DNA of 64,000 nt, from the NCBI GenBank assembly GCA_964445115.1, contig CAYUJU010000007.1:1-64000 (forward strand), given 5' to 3'. Position 1 is the first letter of the stretch. Each line of letters starts with the position of its first letter. Made by a program: the position numbers and the translations under genes. Source of the DNA: CAIJXJ01 sp964445115 (GTDB lineage Bacteria; Pseudomonadota; Gammaproteobacteria; Burkholderiales; Methylophilaceae). Shown piece after piece: positions 26,443 to 34,434 of the stretch. The notes under the pieces were generated by a model that searched no databases, had not been told where the DNA came from, and was given only the letters and a program-made list of their open reading frames with translations.

Positions 26443-27570
26443 TCACACCTGCCGCCAGCCGTGCCGATTCCAGACCCATGCCGCCAGTGCGAGCAGCATC
26501 GACGCCAGTAGAATCAGGAACGACAAGTGCCCGAAGAACAGCAGGATCGCGCCCCATCCGCGCGCGGCGGTATCAAACATGATCGAATAAGCACTGATGA
26601 CATGGTGCTCGAACATCAGCGTGCGCAGGGCGGCGAAGCCGGGAAAACTCTGCGAGAGCGCGAAGATGATGCCGACGACCATCAGGTAGGAAAACCCCAT
26701 CAGGCTGGCCGAAGTCTGGTTGCGCGAAAAGCTGGTGATCAGCGTCGCCACGGCCATCAACCCGAGGCTGGAAGCGCAGAACACCAGCCACAGCGGATAA
26801 AACCGGAGATACGCGGGGGCGAATACCAGCGTCATGGCGACAGAGGCAGCCAACGACAGGGACAGATGGAACAGCAGCTTGGCCGCCAGCAACTCGCCCG
26901 GCCCGACCGGCGTCATGGTCAGCGCCTGCAAAATGCCTTTTTCGCGCTCATGCGCAGTCAGCGAAATCATGAGCGCACAGCAGACAAAAAACTGGGCCGA
27001 GAACAACAGCATCGCGCTCACCATGGCGCGGGATTTGGATGAGCCGAGGTCGAAACTGCGGGGCGTACCGGCCGCCGCTTCCGGGAGCTTCACGCTCTCC
27101 ACGGAAAACCTGCCTGCGTTGGCCACGTTCGTGACCCAGTTGGATACCGCGTGAATCTGGCGCATGTCGTTGCCGGCATGGCGAAACACCAGGCGACGCT
27201 GCGCACCGCCTTGATCGAGTTCCGGCCCGATCTCCACGGCGCAGACCAGCCCCTTGCGGTAGGCCGGGCGCGCATTGAGGTTCAGGTCATACTCGACCTG
27301 GCTAAAACGCACTGGTACGCCCTTTTGCCGGTGCGCCTTCAGCGCACTGACCAGCGCATCCTCCGCGTTGTAAACCACCAGGCAAGGTTGACGGAAAGCC
27401 TGTGCAGCACGCGCGCTGGCCTTGCCTTCGATAGTCAGCAGGACCGCCATCAGAATCAGCAACCCCACCGCCATCAGCGCAGCAGGGTTACGCTTCAGGC
27501 GCGACCATTCCTTGACGTACAGCCCCCACAGACGATGGGGCCGCCCGGATCGCACGGCAGGATTACTCAT
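26443..27570 (-). CDS. ABC-2 type transporter permease (second system)
   Basis: 375 residues. TM1 near 30-47 (ALMAVGLLILMAVLLTI), an extracytoplasmic region about 50-190, then five TMs from about 195 (MVSAMLLFSAQFFVCCALMISL; FHLSLSLAASVAMTLVFAPAYL; WLVFCASSLGLMAVATLITSF; GFSYLMVVGIIFALSQSFPG; LLFFGHLSFLILLASMLLALAAW). The coupling segment HEREKGILQALTMTPVGPGELL is typical. Starts inside the stop of the repeat lipoprotein gene (ATGAGTAA). It would pair with the ATPase at 28.0-28.9 kb. Confidence 0.88.
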   Translation of the reverse strand: MSNPAVRSGRPHRLWGLYVKEWSRLKRNPAALMAVGLLILMAVLLTIEGKASARAAQAFRQPCLVVYNAEDALVSALKAHRQKGVPVRFSQVEYDLNLNARPAYRKGLVCAVEIGPELDQGGAQRRLVFRHAGNDMRQIHAVSNWVTNVANAGRFSVESVKLPEAAAGTPRSFDLGSSKSRAMVSAMLLFSAQFFVCCALMISLTAHEREKGILQALTMTPVGPGELLAAKLLFHLSLSLAASVAMTLVFAPAYLRFYPLWLVFCASSLGLMAVATLITSFSRNQTSASLMGFSYLMVVGIIFALSQSFPGFAALRTLMFEHHVISAYSIMFDTAARGWGAILLFFGHLSFLILLASMLLALAAWVWNRHGWRQV

Positions 27571-28009
27571 TCGGATTCACCCCGAGCCGGTTTTTGACGT
27601 AGGCGGCACAGCCCTCGCGGTAATCCCTCGTGCCGCGCTGCTTCTTGCAGACCTCGGCCTTGTTGACGTCCTGCTGCTGCGCCCAGGCGAAGCCCAGGTC
27701 AAAGTCGCTGGGTCCTGAAGGTGCCGGCTCGAATTGCTGCACCCCCATGCTTTCCTGGCTTTCCTGCATCGCGAGCATTTGCAGGCGCTGGGTTACCCAT
27801 GTCCTGCACCCATCCACGAACTCCTGATCGGCCTCGCCGTCGTCACACTCGTCCGGGTCTTCGATCTGCTCGGACAAGGCCCAGGCGTAACCCTGGTCGT
27901 ACTGCCCCTGGGTCGCCGGCGCCAGCGGGGGCGGGGCCGCGGCGGGCACCTGCTCATCTCCACACGCCACCAACCCCAGGCATAGCAGCATCCAGAGCAT
28001 GCGTCTCAT
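27563..28009 (-). CDS. lipoprotein with two Cys-paired repeats
   Basis: 148 residues. Lipobox LGLVACGD (Cys near 16). The mature part holds two homologous units of about 40 residues: YDQGYAWALSEQ ... DECDD ... FVDGCRTWVTQRL and FDLGFAWAQQQ ... EVCKK ... YREGCAAYVKNRL. Each has an aromatic-Asp-x-Gly-aromatic-Ala-Trp-Ala start and two Cys about 16-17 apart, suggesting one disulfide per unit. I know no named family. It lies between an ABC ATPase and its permease, so an extracytoplasmic binding or accessory role is plausible. Overlaps both neighbours. Confidence 0.7.
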   Translation of the reverse strand: MRRMLWMLLCLGLVACGDEQVPAAAPPPLAPATQGQYDQGYAWALSEQIEDPDECDDGEADQEFVDGCRTWVTQRLQMLAMQESQESMGVQQFEPAPSGPSDFDLGFAWAQQQDVNKAEVCKKQRGTRDYREGCAAYVKNRLGVNPNE

Positions 28010-28854
28010 GCGTAGGCCTCCCCGGTGAGTTTCTTGAACACGTCATCGAATCGGAATTCGCGCGAATGCACCCGTACGCAGTGCTTGGCCATCACAATAT
28101 CGGCGAGACGCGCCTTGTCCGCCGCAGCATCCAGATGCAGGGTTTCACGCACCGTCTGCCCGCCTTCGTCGTACTGCACGTCGCAATAACGCTCCGCGTG
28201 GCGGGTGATAAACGCCGTCGGCGTATCGCACTCCAGCAGGCGCCCCTTGGCGAGGATCGCCACCCGGTCACAGATCGCCTCGACCTCGTCCATGTCGTGC
28301 GTGGTGAGGAACACGGTCGTGCCATGATCCACCAGTTCGCGCAACAGGTTGCGCACCAACTGTACCGAATGGCGGTCCAGGTTCGCGGTCGGCTCATCGA
28401 AAAACACCAACTCGGGCGCATGCAGCAACTCGCGCGCGATCAGCAGTTTTTTCTTCATGCCCTTGGAATACTCACGCACGCGCACGTCGGCCGCCTCCGT
28501 AAGCTGGAGACGTGCCAGCCACTCATCCACCAGTGACGGCGACACACGGTACAAGCGGGCATAAAGCGCCAGATTCTCGCGACCGGTGAAATCCTCGAAG
28601 TGGTTCTCGGTATCCGGCACGTAGCCGGTGATGCGCTTGATCTTGTCGCGCCCGGAGGCCAGATCATGCCCCGCCACACGCACCGCGCCGGAGGATGGCT
28701 TCAAGGCCCCGGTCAGCACGCGGATGGTCGTCGTCTTGCCGGCACCATTCGGCCCGAGAAAACCGAACAACTCACCCCTGCCCACCTTGAGGGAGAGATC
28801 GTTGACCGCAACGAAACCGCCAAAACTTACCTTCAGTTGATCTATTTGAATCAT
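28006..28854 (-). CDS. ABC transporter ATP-binding protein (NatA/CcmA-like)
   Basis: 282 residues, first gene of the operon. Walker A GFLGPNGAGKTTTIRVL, Q-loop YVPDTENHF, signature region REYSKGMKKKLLIARE (LSGGQ degenerate but of the YSKGM type common in this subfamily), Walker B LVFFDEPTANLD, H-loop LTTHDMDE. A C-terminal extension of about 70 residues (CDVQYDEGGQTVRETLHLD) is typical of drug/heme exporters of this type. A sigma54 promoter lies about 70 bp upstream. Confidence 0.9.
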   Translation of the reverse strand: MIQIDQLKVSFGGFVAVNDLSLKVGRGELFGFLGPNGAGKTTTIRVLTGALKPSSGAVRVAGHDLASGRDKIKRITGYVPDTENHFEDFTGRENLALYARLYRVSPSLVDEWLARLQLTEAADVRVREYSKGMKKKLLIARELLHAPELVFFDEPTANLDRHSVQLVRNLLRELVDHGTTVFLTTHDMDEVEAICDRVAILAKGRLLECDTPTAFITRHAERYCDVQYDEGGQTVRETLHLDAAADKARLADIVMAKHCVRVHSREFRFDDVFKKLTGEAYA

Positions 28855-28921
28855 GTTTACGGGGAGCCGGCGTCCGGCCCGTGTCGCGCCACTTGTGGTT
28901 CAGGATATCTGCCCCATCAAA

Positions 28922-28937
28922 AGCAATATGCGCGCCA
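28922..28937 (-). promoter_or_regulatory. sigma54 promoter of the nine-gene ABC operon
   Basis: Minus strand TGGCGCGCATATTGCT: one mismatch from TGGCACG-N4-TTGCW. Start near 28910, 56 nt before the ATG. Confidence 0.78.
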
Positions 28938-28968
28938 AACGGATTTTCCGGCCCGCACACACCGCCGC

Positions 28969-28982
28969 GGCTGATGACAACC
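28969..28982. promoter_or_regulatory. GGYTR-N4-YARCC dyad between divergent promoters, site 1
   Basis: GGCTGATGACAACC, exact copy; 32 bp from the ABC -24 element and about 140 bp upstream of the OGT -24 element. Confidence 0.6.
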
Positions 28983-28999
28983 ACGGACCCCGCCAGAAT

Positions 29000-29013
29000 G
29001 GCTGATTGCAGCC
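29000..29013. promoter_or_regulatory. GGYTR-N4-YARCC dyad between divergent promoters, site 2
   Basis: GGCTGATTGCAGCC, exact copy, 31 bp (three helical turns) from site 1. Confidence 0.6.
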
Positions 29014-29122
29014 ACCAATCCGCCGCACCATCTCCAGCATCACGATGCCTGATCGCCGATAACCGCCAGAAACCATGCAGTTACGCCAAGCCACGCTTGC
29101 CACACCCGCCATTCCGGCCAAC

Positions 29123-29138
29123 AGGCACATTTATTGCG
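29123..29138 (+). promoter_or_regulatory. sigma54 promoter of the OGT operon
   Basis: AGGCACATTTATTGCG: GG-N10-GC with TTGC intact. Start near 29149, 23 nt before ATG 29172. Confidence 0.78.
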
Positions 29139-29171
29139 GTTGACAGCACTCCATTTCGATATCAGCACACC

Positions 29172-31562
29172 ATGTTGTTGAAAACCGCCGCAGACCACCT
29201 TGCAGAAGCCAACCAGAACCTTGCACAGGGGCTCACCGAACAGGCCGCCGACAGCTATCGGCAGGCCATCGCGCTCGACCCCGGCCATGCGGAAAGCCAC
29301 CTTCTGCTCGGCAAGTGCCTGAGCAAACTCAAGCGCTACGACGCCGCACTCACGTGCTACGCAGCAGCCTGTCAGTTGGACGACACCCAGGCAGAGTTTC
29401 ATTTCAGCCGCGCCAATGCCCTGAAACACCTGCGCCGGTTCGACCAGGCCATCGAGGCCTACGACCAGGTCATCCAGATCGATCCACAGCATGCCAAAGC
29501 CTACTTCAACCGCGGCATCGTGATGCAGCTGTCGGGCCGTGCCGCCCTTGCGCTCGGCAACTACGATCAGGCCATCCGCCTCAACCCGCAATATGCCGAG
29601 GCCTACAACAACCGCGGCAACCTGCGCAAATCCCAGGGGCAACCCCACGCCGCGCTGGAAGACTACGACCGGGCCATCGCCCTCGCCCCCCTGCCGGAAA
29701 CCCATTACAACCGCGGCATCGTCCTGCAGCAACTGGGACGACTGACCGAGGCACTAGCAGCCTACGACATGGCGATCACGCTCAACCCACACCATGCCGA
29801 CGCCCACAACAACCGGGGCAGCGTGCTGCAATCACTGGGAAGACTGGCAGAAGCCGCTCAAGCCTTCGATCAGGCCATTGCCATCCGCAGAGACTACCCC
29901 GAAGCGTGGAATAACCTCGGCAACCTGTTCAAGGAGATGAAAAAATATGCCGAGGCACTCGGCTGTTATCGGGAAACGCTGCGCATCAAGCCGGATTTCG
30001 CCGACGCCTGGGCCAACACCGGCATCACCTTGCAGAAACTCAACCGCCTGCAGGAGGCCATTGCCAGCTACGACAAGGCGATCGAACTCAACCCCGCGCA
30101 CGCCGAGGCCTGGTTTTCGCGGGGCAACGCACTCAAGGAACTCAAGCAGCTCGACGAAGCCGTCGCAAGTTACGCGCACGCCCTCGCCATCAAGCCCGAT
30201 TACCCGGAAGCCTTCGGTTCCTGGTTGCAGACCAAAATGCACACCTGCGACTGGCAAGGCATCGAGGAGGCCTTTCAGCAGGTCGATCAATGGGTCCTGT
30301 CGGGCGCGCCCGTGGTGCCGTTCAACATCCTGGCCACACCAGCCTCTGCCGCCATCCAGAAACGCTGCGCCGAAAACTTTGCCAAGGACAAGATCCCCGC
30401 TGCAGCGCGGCTGACCGGCCCGGATACCCGCTACGCGCACGACCGTATCCGACTCGGCTATTTCTCCGCCGACCTGCACAATCACGCGACCGCCTACCTG
30501 ATGGCAGAGCTATTCGAAAAGCATGACAAATCGTGCTTCGAGCTGATCGCATTTTCGTTTGGCCCGAACGAAGAAGACGAAATGCGCCAGCGGATTCGCG
30601 CAGCCTTCGATCAATTTCACGAGGTACGCAAGCACAGCGACGAGGAAATCGCCAAACTCGCGCACACCCTTGAGATCGACATCGCCATCGACCTCAAGGG
30701 CTACACCCGCGGCGCGCGCCCCAAGGCGCTGGCGATGCGCCCTGCCCCGCTTCAGGTCAACTATCTGGGTTACCCCGGCACCATGGGCGCCGACTTTATC
30801 GATTACCTCATCGCCGACCCCATCGTGGTGCCGGCCGAGGCGCGACAGCATTACACTGAAAAAATCGCCTACGTGCCGGATACCTACCAGGTCAACGACC
30901 GTTGCCGCATCGTTGCCAGCCGCGAACAGACCAGAGCAGAGCACGACCTGCCCGACGATGCCTTCGTGTTCTGCTGCTTCAACAACAACTTCAAGATCAC
31001 GCCGGACGTGTTCCACATCTGGATGCACCTGCTGCACACCGTAGAAAACAGCGTGTTATGGCTGTTCGAGGCCAACCCCTCCGCCATGCGGCACATGCTC
31101 GGGGAGGCCGCGCGCCACGACATCGCGCCGCAACGGCTGGTCTTCGCAAAAAAGAAACCCCAGGCCGAACACCTCGCGCGCTACCGGCTGGCCGACCTCG
31201 TGATCGACACCTTCCACTACAACGCCCACACCACCACCAGCGATGCGCTCTGGGTCGGCACCCCCGTGCTCACCTGCATCGGCAGCACCTTTGCCGGGCG
31301 TGTCGCCGCCAGCCTGCTCACCGCCCACGGCGTACCGGAACTCATCACTCACTCGCCCGAAGCCTACCAGGCCCGCGCCATCGAGCTTGCCAGGCATCCG
31401 GAAACACTCGCGCAGATTCGAAACAAGGTCGCTGCCCACCGCGACAGCCACCCCCTGTTCGACACGACCCGCTTCACGCGCAACATCGAAAACGTCTACC
31501 AGGCCATCTACCAACGACATCAGCGTGGCTTGCCCCCCGACCACATCACATTAGAATCATGA
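29172..31562 (+). CDS. TPR/SPINDLY-like O-linked GlcNAc transferase family protein
   Basis: 796 residues. The first 360 or so form about ten TPRs (AEAYNNRGNLRKSQGQPHAA and AEAWFSRGNALKELKQLDEA are good examples). The C-terminal half is the GT41 catalytic region: IRLGYFSADLHNHATAYLM, DIAIDLKGYTRGARPKALA, LQVNYLGYPGTMGADFIDYL, FVFCCFNNNFKITPDVF and VIDTFHYNAHTTTSDALWVG. Such enzymes put GlcNAc or related sugars on protein Ser/Thr. ATG 29172 is preferred; the open frame to 28881 runs through promoter DNA. ATGA overlap with the next gene. Confidence 0.88.
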   Translation: MLLKTAADHLAEANQNLAQGLTEQAADSYRQAIALDPGHAESHLLLGKCLSKLKRYDAALTCYAAACQLDDTQAEFHFSRANALKHLRRFDQAIEAYDQVIQIDPQHAKAYFNRGIVMQLSGRAALALGNYDQAIRLNPQYAEAYNNRGNLRKSQGQPHAALEDYDRAIALAPLPETHYNRGIVLQQLGRLTEALAAYDMAITLNPHHADAHNNRGSVLQSLGRLAEAAQAFDQAIAIRRDYPEAWNNLGNLFKEMKKYAEALGCYRETLRIKPDFADAWANTGITLQKLNRLQEAIASYDKAIELNPAHAEAWFSRGNALKELKQLDEAVASYAHALAIKPDYPEAFGSWLQTKMHTCDWQGIEEAFQQVDQWVLSGAPVVPFNILATPASAAIQKRCAENFAKDKIPAAARLTGPDTRYAHDRIRLGYFSADLHNHATAYLMAELFEKHDKSCFELIAFSFGPNEEDEMRQRIRAAFDQFHEVRKHSDEEIAKLAHTLEIDIAIDLKGYTRGARPKALAMRPAPLQVNYLGYPGTMGADFIDYLIADPIVVPAEARQHYTEKIAYVPDTYQVNDRCRIVASREQTRAEHDLPDDAFVFCCFNNNFKITPDVFHIWMHLLHTVENSVLWLFEANPSAMRHMLGEAARHDIAPQRLVFAKKKPQAEHLARYRLADLVIDTFHYNAHTTTSDALWVGTPVLTCIGSTFAGRVAASLLTAHGVPELITHSPEAYQARAIELARHPETLAQIRNKVAAHRDSHPLFDTTRFTRNIENVYQAIYQRHQRGLPPDHITLES

Positions 31563-33130
31563 ACCTCAGAGCCCCCCCTTTTCTCATCCTGATCACGGTG
31601 TTCTGCGCCACCTTGATCCCGCGCATGCTGCTGATCGGGGGGCCACCCGCGACGGACGAAGGCATCTACGCTTTCAATGCCCTGCTCGTACACCTCAACC
31701 CTGCGCCGGGTGGGTGGCTACCGGATTTCGGCACCCTCAACCTTTACCCGGCGATGCTTTCCTGGGTGTTTGGGACAGACCTCAACCCCTTCCTGCTGCT
31801 GCGCTTTGCCGATGCGATCATCGCCGCGCTGGCGGGGGTCATGCTCTACCGCGTGCTCGCGCATGAAAGCGGCACACCCGTTGCCGGCGCGTGCATCGCC
31901 ATCGCCTGCCTGCTCACGCTCAACGACCCCGTCTTCGTGCAGTATGGCTTCAAGAACAGTATTGCCGCGGCCTGCCTGCCTATGCTGCTCGCCATTTCGC
32001 TCGGACAGCAGGCAGATCAGCAACGGCGTGCGCCCTGGTTCTGGTGCGGCGTACTCATGGCAGTCGCCGTAATGCTCAGGGAACCGTTCGTGATTCTGGC
32101 GCTGGCCGGCACTTTCGCGGCATGGGCACGGGGCGGCCTGCGCAACGCCGCCGCCTACGCCGTGGGCGGCATCCTCGCATCTGCACTGATCCTGCTGGCC
32201 ATCATCGGCCTGCGCGGCGGGCTCGAAACCCTGGTGCAGAGCTACTTTCACGCCGGGCAGATCGTTGGCGGCATTGCCTATCAGCAGGCAGCGTTGCTGC
32301 AAACCAACCCTGTCACCTTCGTCCAGAACGCCGCCGGTGCGCTGCTGATTTCCGTTGGCATGCTGATCGTGCTCGTCGTGCAGGCCATTCGCGGCCAGGT
32401 GCCAAGCCTGCCATGGCGTACCGCCTTCTGGCTGGCGCTGGCGCTTCTGCCGCTGGTCGAACCGCTCCTCAAGAATGGATACCCCTACCACTTTGCCACC
32501 AGCCTCATCGGCCTATCGGGGCTGACCGCGCTCGGCTGGCGTACCCTGCGGGAAAACCCACGGCAAAAAACCGGCATACTGGCCATGGTGCTCCTGCTGG
32601 TGTTTACCGTTCTGCTGTTCCCCAAACTGGGCAAACTGGCGGAGGTTTATGGGCGATACACGCGCACGCTGGTCGCGCAGTCGCCCCTCTCCCAATGGCC
32701 GTTATCGACCATACGCCAGAGCAATTACCTTCTGATTGCCGAAACTATCCGCCAGCAGGCCGGGCCCGGCGCCACCCTCGCCATCAGTGGCAGCATGCTG
32801 GGGGTCATCCCCCTCAGCGGCCTGCGGCCCAGCCGGCCCGATCTTGCCCACCTCAGCTATCGCTATCTGGAAACTGGCAATGACCCGCGACGCCTGCAGG
32901 CATCGTTGTACGAATGCCCGCCCGATTTCGTCATGCTGACCAACAGCTCGCCCTTCCGGGATACACAAGCACTGTTCAACGTGTTGAAAAGCATGCCGGA
33001 ATACACCCAGACAACCTATATTCCGGTATCCGAGACCCGCCACTACGGCAGCTTCGACGGGATCATCTTCAAATGGTCGGCGCCCCGCCGCCCCTGCGTA
33101 CAGTCACAACCCCAAGGCGAAGGCGCATGA
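31559..33130 (+). CDS. GT-C membrane glycosyltransferase (GT39/ArnT-like)
   Basis: 523 residues, about ten TMs. The first extracytoplasmic loop carries GGPPATDEGIYAFNALL, with the Asp-Glu pair that marks polyprenyl-phosphate-sugar-dependent GT-C enzymes. A soluble C-terminal domain follows (about 385-523). The start is fixed by the ATGA overlap with the OGT gene; the frame is open far to the left, which is shadow coding. Likely moves a lipid-linked sugar to a periplasmic acceptor. Substrates unknown. Confidence 0.75.
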   Translation: MNLRAPPFLILITVFCATLIPRMLLIGGPPATDEGIYAFNALLVHLNPAPGGWLPDFGTLNLYPAMLSWVFGTDLNPFLLLRFADAIIAALAGVMLYRVLAHESGTPVAGACIAIACLLTLNDPVFVQYGFKNSIAAACLPMLLAISLGQQADQQRRAPWFWCGVLMAVAVMLREPFVILALAGTFAAWARGGLRNAAAYAVGGILASALILLAIIGLRGGLETLVQSYFHAGQIVGGIAYQQAALLQTNPVTFVQNAAGALLISVGMLIVLVVQAIRGQVPSLPWRTAFWLALALLPLVEPLLKNGYPYHFATSLIGLSGLTALGWRTLRENPRQKTGILAMVLLLVFTVLLFPKLGKLAEVYGRYTRTLVAQSPLSQWPLSTIRQSNYLLIAETIRQQAGPGATLAISGSMLGVIPLSGLRPSRPDLAHLSYRYLETGNDPRRLQASLYECPPDFVMLTNSSPFRDTQALFNVLKSMPEYTQTTYIPVSETRHYGSFDGIIFKWSAPRRPCVQSQPQGEGA

Positions 33131-34281
33131 GCAGCCTTGGCATCCGGCAATCCAGTTCGCTCAGCTACGTCCCGGGGCTGGATGGCATCCGCGCCATTGC
33201 CGTCATTGCCGTCATGCTGCGCCACTACACATCGCCCTTCACCCCCGTGCTGACAGATGCCGGTTGGGCATGGCAGCTATACGCCGCCATCGCCAACCTC
33301 GGCTGGGTCGGGGTCGACATCTTCTTCGTGATCTCCGGCTACCTGATCGCCACCATGCTGATCCACCGGCCGATACGCACGCTGGGGGATTACGGCACCT
33401 TCCTCAGCCGCCGCATCTGGCGCCTGCTGCCTGCCTATCTCGCCTGCCTGCTGGTATTCTCGGCCATCGCCGTGATGTTCACCCCCGACAGCAAGGTTCT
33501 CAATAACTCGCTGCACCTCTGGACCATGACCTCCAACATCCAGAGTTCCTTCATCCATCGCACAGCCTTGATGGATGGCCACTACAACCTGGTGCATTTC
33601 TGGTCGCTCGCCGTCGAGTGGCACTTCTATCTCGTGCTGCCGCTGTTGCTCTGGCTGTTCCGCTCGGTTGGTTTCACCGCCCTGCTGCTGATCATGCTCG
33701 CCATCGCCACCCGCTGGGTACTGCAGCATTTCAACGCCTCGGACAACGCCATTTACTCCTTTACCCTCTGCCGCATGGATGCCCTCGCCATGGGCTGCCT
33801 GCTCGCCGTCATCAGGCCCGGCATCCCGACCCGCCTCAGCCCCCTGATCGTCCTGGCCGGTGCTGCCCTCTTCATCGGCGTCATGTGGACCATCACGCAA
33901 TCCCCCCTCCCCTACAAAGAGCTGCCCTGGATGCAGCTTTACGGCTATACCCTGATCGCCCTAGCCACCGGCATGATGCTCGTCGGCATCGTCAACGCCA
34001 CCCGCGCCAATCTCGCGATCCGCCTGCTGGAAAAACCCGCCATGCTCACCATCGGGCGCGGCAGTTACAGCCTCTACATCTGGCATCTGGTGTTTTTCCC
34101 AACCATTGCCAATGTCGCCCTGCACCATTTCGAGCATCCGTTGACGGCCTTCATGGCCGCGTTCGTCATCGCCAGCACTACTGCCGCGATCGCCGCAACC
34201 GCCTCGTTCAAGCTGGTTGAATCCACCTTTTACCTTGCCCATCGCACACCGAGGTCCGCTCCTTTGGTCTCCAATCCCTAA
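33127..34281 (+). CDS. acyltransferase 3 family membrane protein
   Basis: 384 residues, about ten TMs. Family hallmarks are YVPGLDGIRAIAVIAVMLRHY with the catalytic His-type motif near residue 38, WVGVDIFFVISGYLIATML, FLSRRIWRLLPAYLACL and HFWSLAVEWHFYLVLPLLL. OafA/YrhL-type proteins acetylate or acylate extracytoplasmic glycans. It overlaps the GT-C gene by ATGA and ends the OGT operon, so it probably decorates the same glycan. Confidence 0.88.
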   Translation: MSSLGIRQSSSLSYVPGLDGIRAIAVIAVMLRHYTSPFTPVLTDAGWAWQLYAAIANLGWVGVDIFFVISGYLIATMLIHRPIRTLGDYGTFLSRRIWRLLPAYLACLLVFSAIAVMFTPDSKVLNNSLHLWTMTSNIQSSFIHRTALMDGHYNLVHFWSLAVEWHFYLVLPLLLWLFRSVGFTALLLIMLAIATRWVLQHFNASDNAIYSFTLCRMDALAMGCLLAVIRPGIPTRLSPLIVLAGAALFIGVMWTITQSPLPYKELPWMQLYGYTLIALATGMMLVGIVNATRANLAIRLLEKPAMLTIGRGSYSLYIWHLVFFPTIANVALHHFEHPLTAFMAAFVIASTTAAIAATASFKLVESTFYLAHRTPRSAPLVSNP

Positions 34282-34308
34282 TCCTCCAAGCGTGACCCCA
34301 TGCTCCAG

Positions 34309-34434
34309 ATTCGCCGCAAATAATCCGCCAAATCATTCGCCAAATAAAGCATCAAAAATACAAATAATATGTTGTAACTATATAAATATTATTGTTTAAT
34401 CAAAATTATCTTAACTCCATAAGATTCGCCAAAT
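34309..34434. repeat. four direct repeats before and over the Fic start codon, in AT-rich DNA
   Basis: Copies of ATTCGCC-AAAT: 34309-34321 (ATTCGCCGCAAAT, with a 2-nt insert), 34322-34333 (AATCCGCCAAAT), 34334-34345 (CATTCGCCAAAT), then GATTCGCCAAAT at 34423-34434, which runs into ATG 34433. The DNA between (34346-34422) is strongly AT-rich and probably holds the promoter. Pattern suits an autoregulatory operator. Confidence 0.55.

Noticed and set aside
28881..29171. N-terminal extension of the OGT-like protein
   Set aside because: The open frame continues through the dyads and the -24/-12 promoter; TPR homology begins at 29172.
30902..31558. Long 5' extension of the GT-C gene inside the OGT gene
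   Set aside because: Shadow reading of the OGT coding sequence, rich in Arg/Pro/His; the ATGA overlap gives the natural start.
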